DNA from: Myotis daubentonii
Taxonomy: Eukaryota; Chordata; Mammalia; Chiroptera; Vespertilionidae
Reading direction: 5' to 3'
Length of the DNA: 64,000 bases
NCBI RefSeq assembly: GCF_963259705.1
Contig: NC_081844.1
Coordinates: 26,304,294-26,368,293, forward strand
Part shown: piece after piece, positions 61,953 through 64,000 of the stretch
Position numbering within the stretch: position 1 is the first letter of the stretch
Layout: each line of letters opens with the position of its first letter
Position numbers and translations under genes: made by a program
Notes under the pieces: generated by a model
Databases searched by the model: none
What the model saw: the letters and a program-made list of their open reading frames with translations, nothing else
What the model was told of the DNA's origin: nothing

Positions 61953-64000
61953 ATAGCGACAAACAAGTATCTATCAATAATAAATTTAAATGTAAATGGA
62001 TTAAATGCCCCAATTAAAAGACATAGGGTAACTGAGTGGATAAGAAAACATGACTGATATATCTGCTGTCTACAGGAAACCCACCTCGGGAAAAAAGACA
62101 CACACAGACTGATGGTGAAGGAATGGAAAAAGGTTTTTCAGGCGAATGGAAAAAAAAAAAGCTGGGGTAGCAATACTTTTATCTGACAAATTAGATCTCA
62201 AAGTGAAGGACATAAAAAGAGATAAGGATGGCCACTTCATAATACTAAAGGGAGCAATCCAACAAGAAGAAATAACTCTGAAGCCCTAACTGGTTTGGCT
62301 CAGTGGATAGAGCATTGGCCTGCAGACTGAAGGGTCCCTGGTTCGATTCTGGTCAAGGGCATGTACCTTGGTTGCGGGCACATCCCCAGTTGTGGGGAGT
62401 GCCGGAGGCAGCTGATCGATGTTTCTCTCATCGAGGTTTCTGACTCTCTGTCCCTCTCCCTTCCTCTCTGTAAAAGATCAATAAAATATATTTTTTAAAA
62501 AAAGAAAGAAAGAAAGAACTCTGGTAAACATATACGCACCCAATATAGGAGCACCCAAATACATAAAAAGAACTTCTGGAGGAGATCAAGGGAGAGATTG
62601 ACAGCAATACAATCATAGTAGGGGACTTTAATACACCACTATCACCGTTGGACAAATCCTCTAAACAAAAAATCAGAAAAGAAACATCAATCCTAAATGA
62701 CTCACTAGATCAGATGGAATTAATTGACATCTTCAGAACATTTCACCCCAAAGCCACAGAATTTACATTCTTCTCAAGTGCACATGGTCATTTTCAAAAA
62801 TAGACCATATATTGGGTCACAGGCAAAGTCTCTTCAAATTCAAGAAGATAGAAATCATATCAAGCATCTTCTCAGATCACAATGGCATAAAACTAGAAAT
62901 CAACTACAATACAAACAATCCAAACAAATCAAACACATGGAGACTAAATAGCCTGCTATTAAACAATGACTGGGTTACCAGAGAGAACAATGAAGAAATA
63001 AAAAACATCATGGCAACAAACGACAATGAAAATACAACAATTCAAAACCTATGGGACACAGTGAAAGCAGTCTTGAGAGGGAAGTTCATAGCTCTACAAG
63101 CCTACTGCAAAAAACAAGAAACAATGATAATAAATTACCTAACCCTACAACTCAAAGAGTTAGAAAGAGAGCAACAAGAAAAGTCCAGAGTGAGCAGAAG
63201 GAAGGAAATAATAAAGATCAGAGCGGAGATAAACAACATAGAGACCAAAAAAAAATACAAAAGATCAACAAAACCAAGAGCTAGTTCTTTGAAAGGATAA
63301 ACAAGATTGATGAACCTCTAGCCAGGCTCACCAAGAAGCAAAGAGAACCCAAATAAACAAAATCAGAAATGAAAGAGGAGAAATAACAACAGACCACTCA
63401 GAAATACAAAGGATTGTTAAAAAATACTATGAACAACTCTACTCCAACAAACTAGACAACCTGGAGGAAATGGACATATTCCTAGAAAAATACAACCTTC
63501 CAAAACTCAATCAGGAAGAATCTACATTAGGACAATAACTATGGAAGAAATTGAAGAAGTCATCAAAAAGCTTCCAGCAAACAAAAGCCCAGGACCAGAC
63601 GGCTTCACAGGGGAGTTTTACCAAACATTCAAGGAAGAACTAAAACCTATCCTCCTCAGACTACTACAAAAAATTCAAGAGAAAGGAACACTTCCAAGCT
63701 CATTCTATGAAGCCAGCATCACCCTAATACCAAAACCAGATAAAGACAACACAATGAAAGACAATTATAGGCCAATATCCCTCATGAACATAGATGCCAA
63801 AATCCTCAACAAAATCCTAGCAAATCGGATCCAGCAGTACATCAGAAAGATCATACACCATGACCAAGTAGGATTTATCCCAGGGATGCAAGGATGGTAC
63901 AATATCCGCAAATCAGTAAACATAATACATCACATAAACAAACTGAGAGATAAAAACCACATAGTCATATCAATTGATGCAGAAAAAGCATTTGACAAAA
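61953..64000 (+). pseudogene. L1-B ORF2, 5' part (endonuclease to reverse transcriptase)
   Basis: The expected ATG start (as at 28717 in L1-A) reads ATA here. Endonuclease-domain sequence follows (CCLQETHL-type phrase near 62065), interrupted by a Ves SINE at 62281. Then come the linker and reverse-transcriptase start, with the [11 protein letters not shown] phrase at about 63585 and the [10 protein letters not shown] phrase at the window edge. Several frameshifts occur (about 62795, 63298, 63525). Not functional as seen. Confidence 0.88.
62281..62513 (+). mobile_element. Ves SINE in L1-B ORF2
   Basis: The head gccctaactggtttggctca and a tail with (gaaa)n are visible. The duplication aactctg is at 62274-62280 and 62517-62523. 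Confidence 0.93.

Larger units (their letters stand above)
57925..64000 (+). mobile_element. L1-B, 5'UTR to mid ORF2, cut by the window edge
   Basis: Starts at about gagagaagatggctaatgaa and has a 2.9-kb 5'UTR (with a 753-bp LTR), ORF1 from 60788 and ORF2 from 61953. From about 63550 to the edge it is nearly identical to L1-A 30490-30910, so both belong to a young subfamily. The 5' target duplication cannot be checked because the 3' end is outside. Confidence 0.92.

Overview
The window is nuclear DNA of a placental mammal, almost certainly a vespertilionid bat. The diagnostic signs are dozens of Ves-type tRNA-derived SINEs, several Helitrons with 5' TCCTATATAAT-like and 3' CTAG termini, several hAT families with 8-bp target duplications, and young L1s. 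No other lineage I know combines Ves SINEs, Helitrons and young hATs in this way. I cannot name genus or species.

The only host genes with support are KRAB zinc-finger (KZNF) genes, all on the minus strand. Gene B is the most complete. Exon 1 (35586-35700) ends in the ATG, the KRAB-A exon is 23317-23443, a 73-bp linker exon is 22197-22269, and the C2H2 exon is 19839-21213. Gene C has the same exons at 54650-54776, 54168-54240 and 51866-53144; its exon 1 would lie beyond the window. Array A (5325-7245) is a third paralogous zinc-finger exon with no KRAB exons upstream. Each array is damaged: an indel and stop in A, an extra A in a homopolymer in B, a single nonsense codon in C. A and C also share a 3' flank (590-3700 with 41740-46200), and B and C share introns, so the cluster grew by segmental duplication.

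Most of the rest is transposable elements and retrocopies, often nested. From left to right: the array A block (1-7.5 kb); a gammaretroviral env/LTR remnant, a Helitron and a solo LTR (8.3-12.1 kb); a TRIM pseudogene (12.7-13.5 kb); a half-L1 (5'UTR-ORF1-3'UTR, no ORF2) carrying a solo LTR (15.6-18.9 kb); gene B with a 12-kb first intron holding a betaretrovirus-like remnant and a 6.8-kb L1 (19.3-35.7 kb); a minisatellite and a decayed hAT with transposase coding (35.7-37.4 kb); OAZ2-like and H3-3A-like retropseudogenes (38.2-41.2 kb); the second duplicated flank (41.7-46.2 kb); poorly explained sequence with one Helitron (46.4-50.5 kb); gene C (50.9-54.8 kb); U6 and 7SK retrocopies and an L1 3' end with an LTR (55.7-57.7 kb); and a second L1 running off the right edge.

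The best-supported observations are insertion histories. Because the cluster is duplicated and two related L1s are present, several insertions have their empty site inside the same window. I see no CRISPR array, no operon and no clearly novel coding system. The most interesting open question is whether orphan array A is used as an alternative last exon of gene B.
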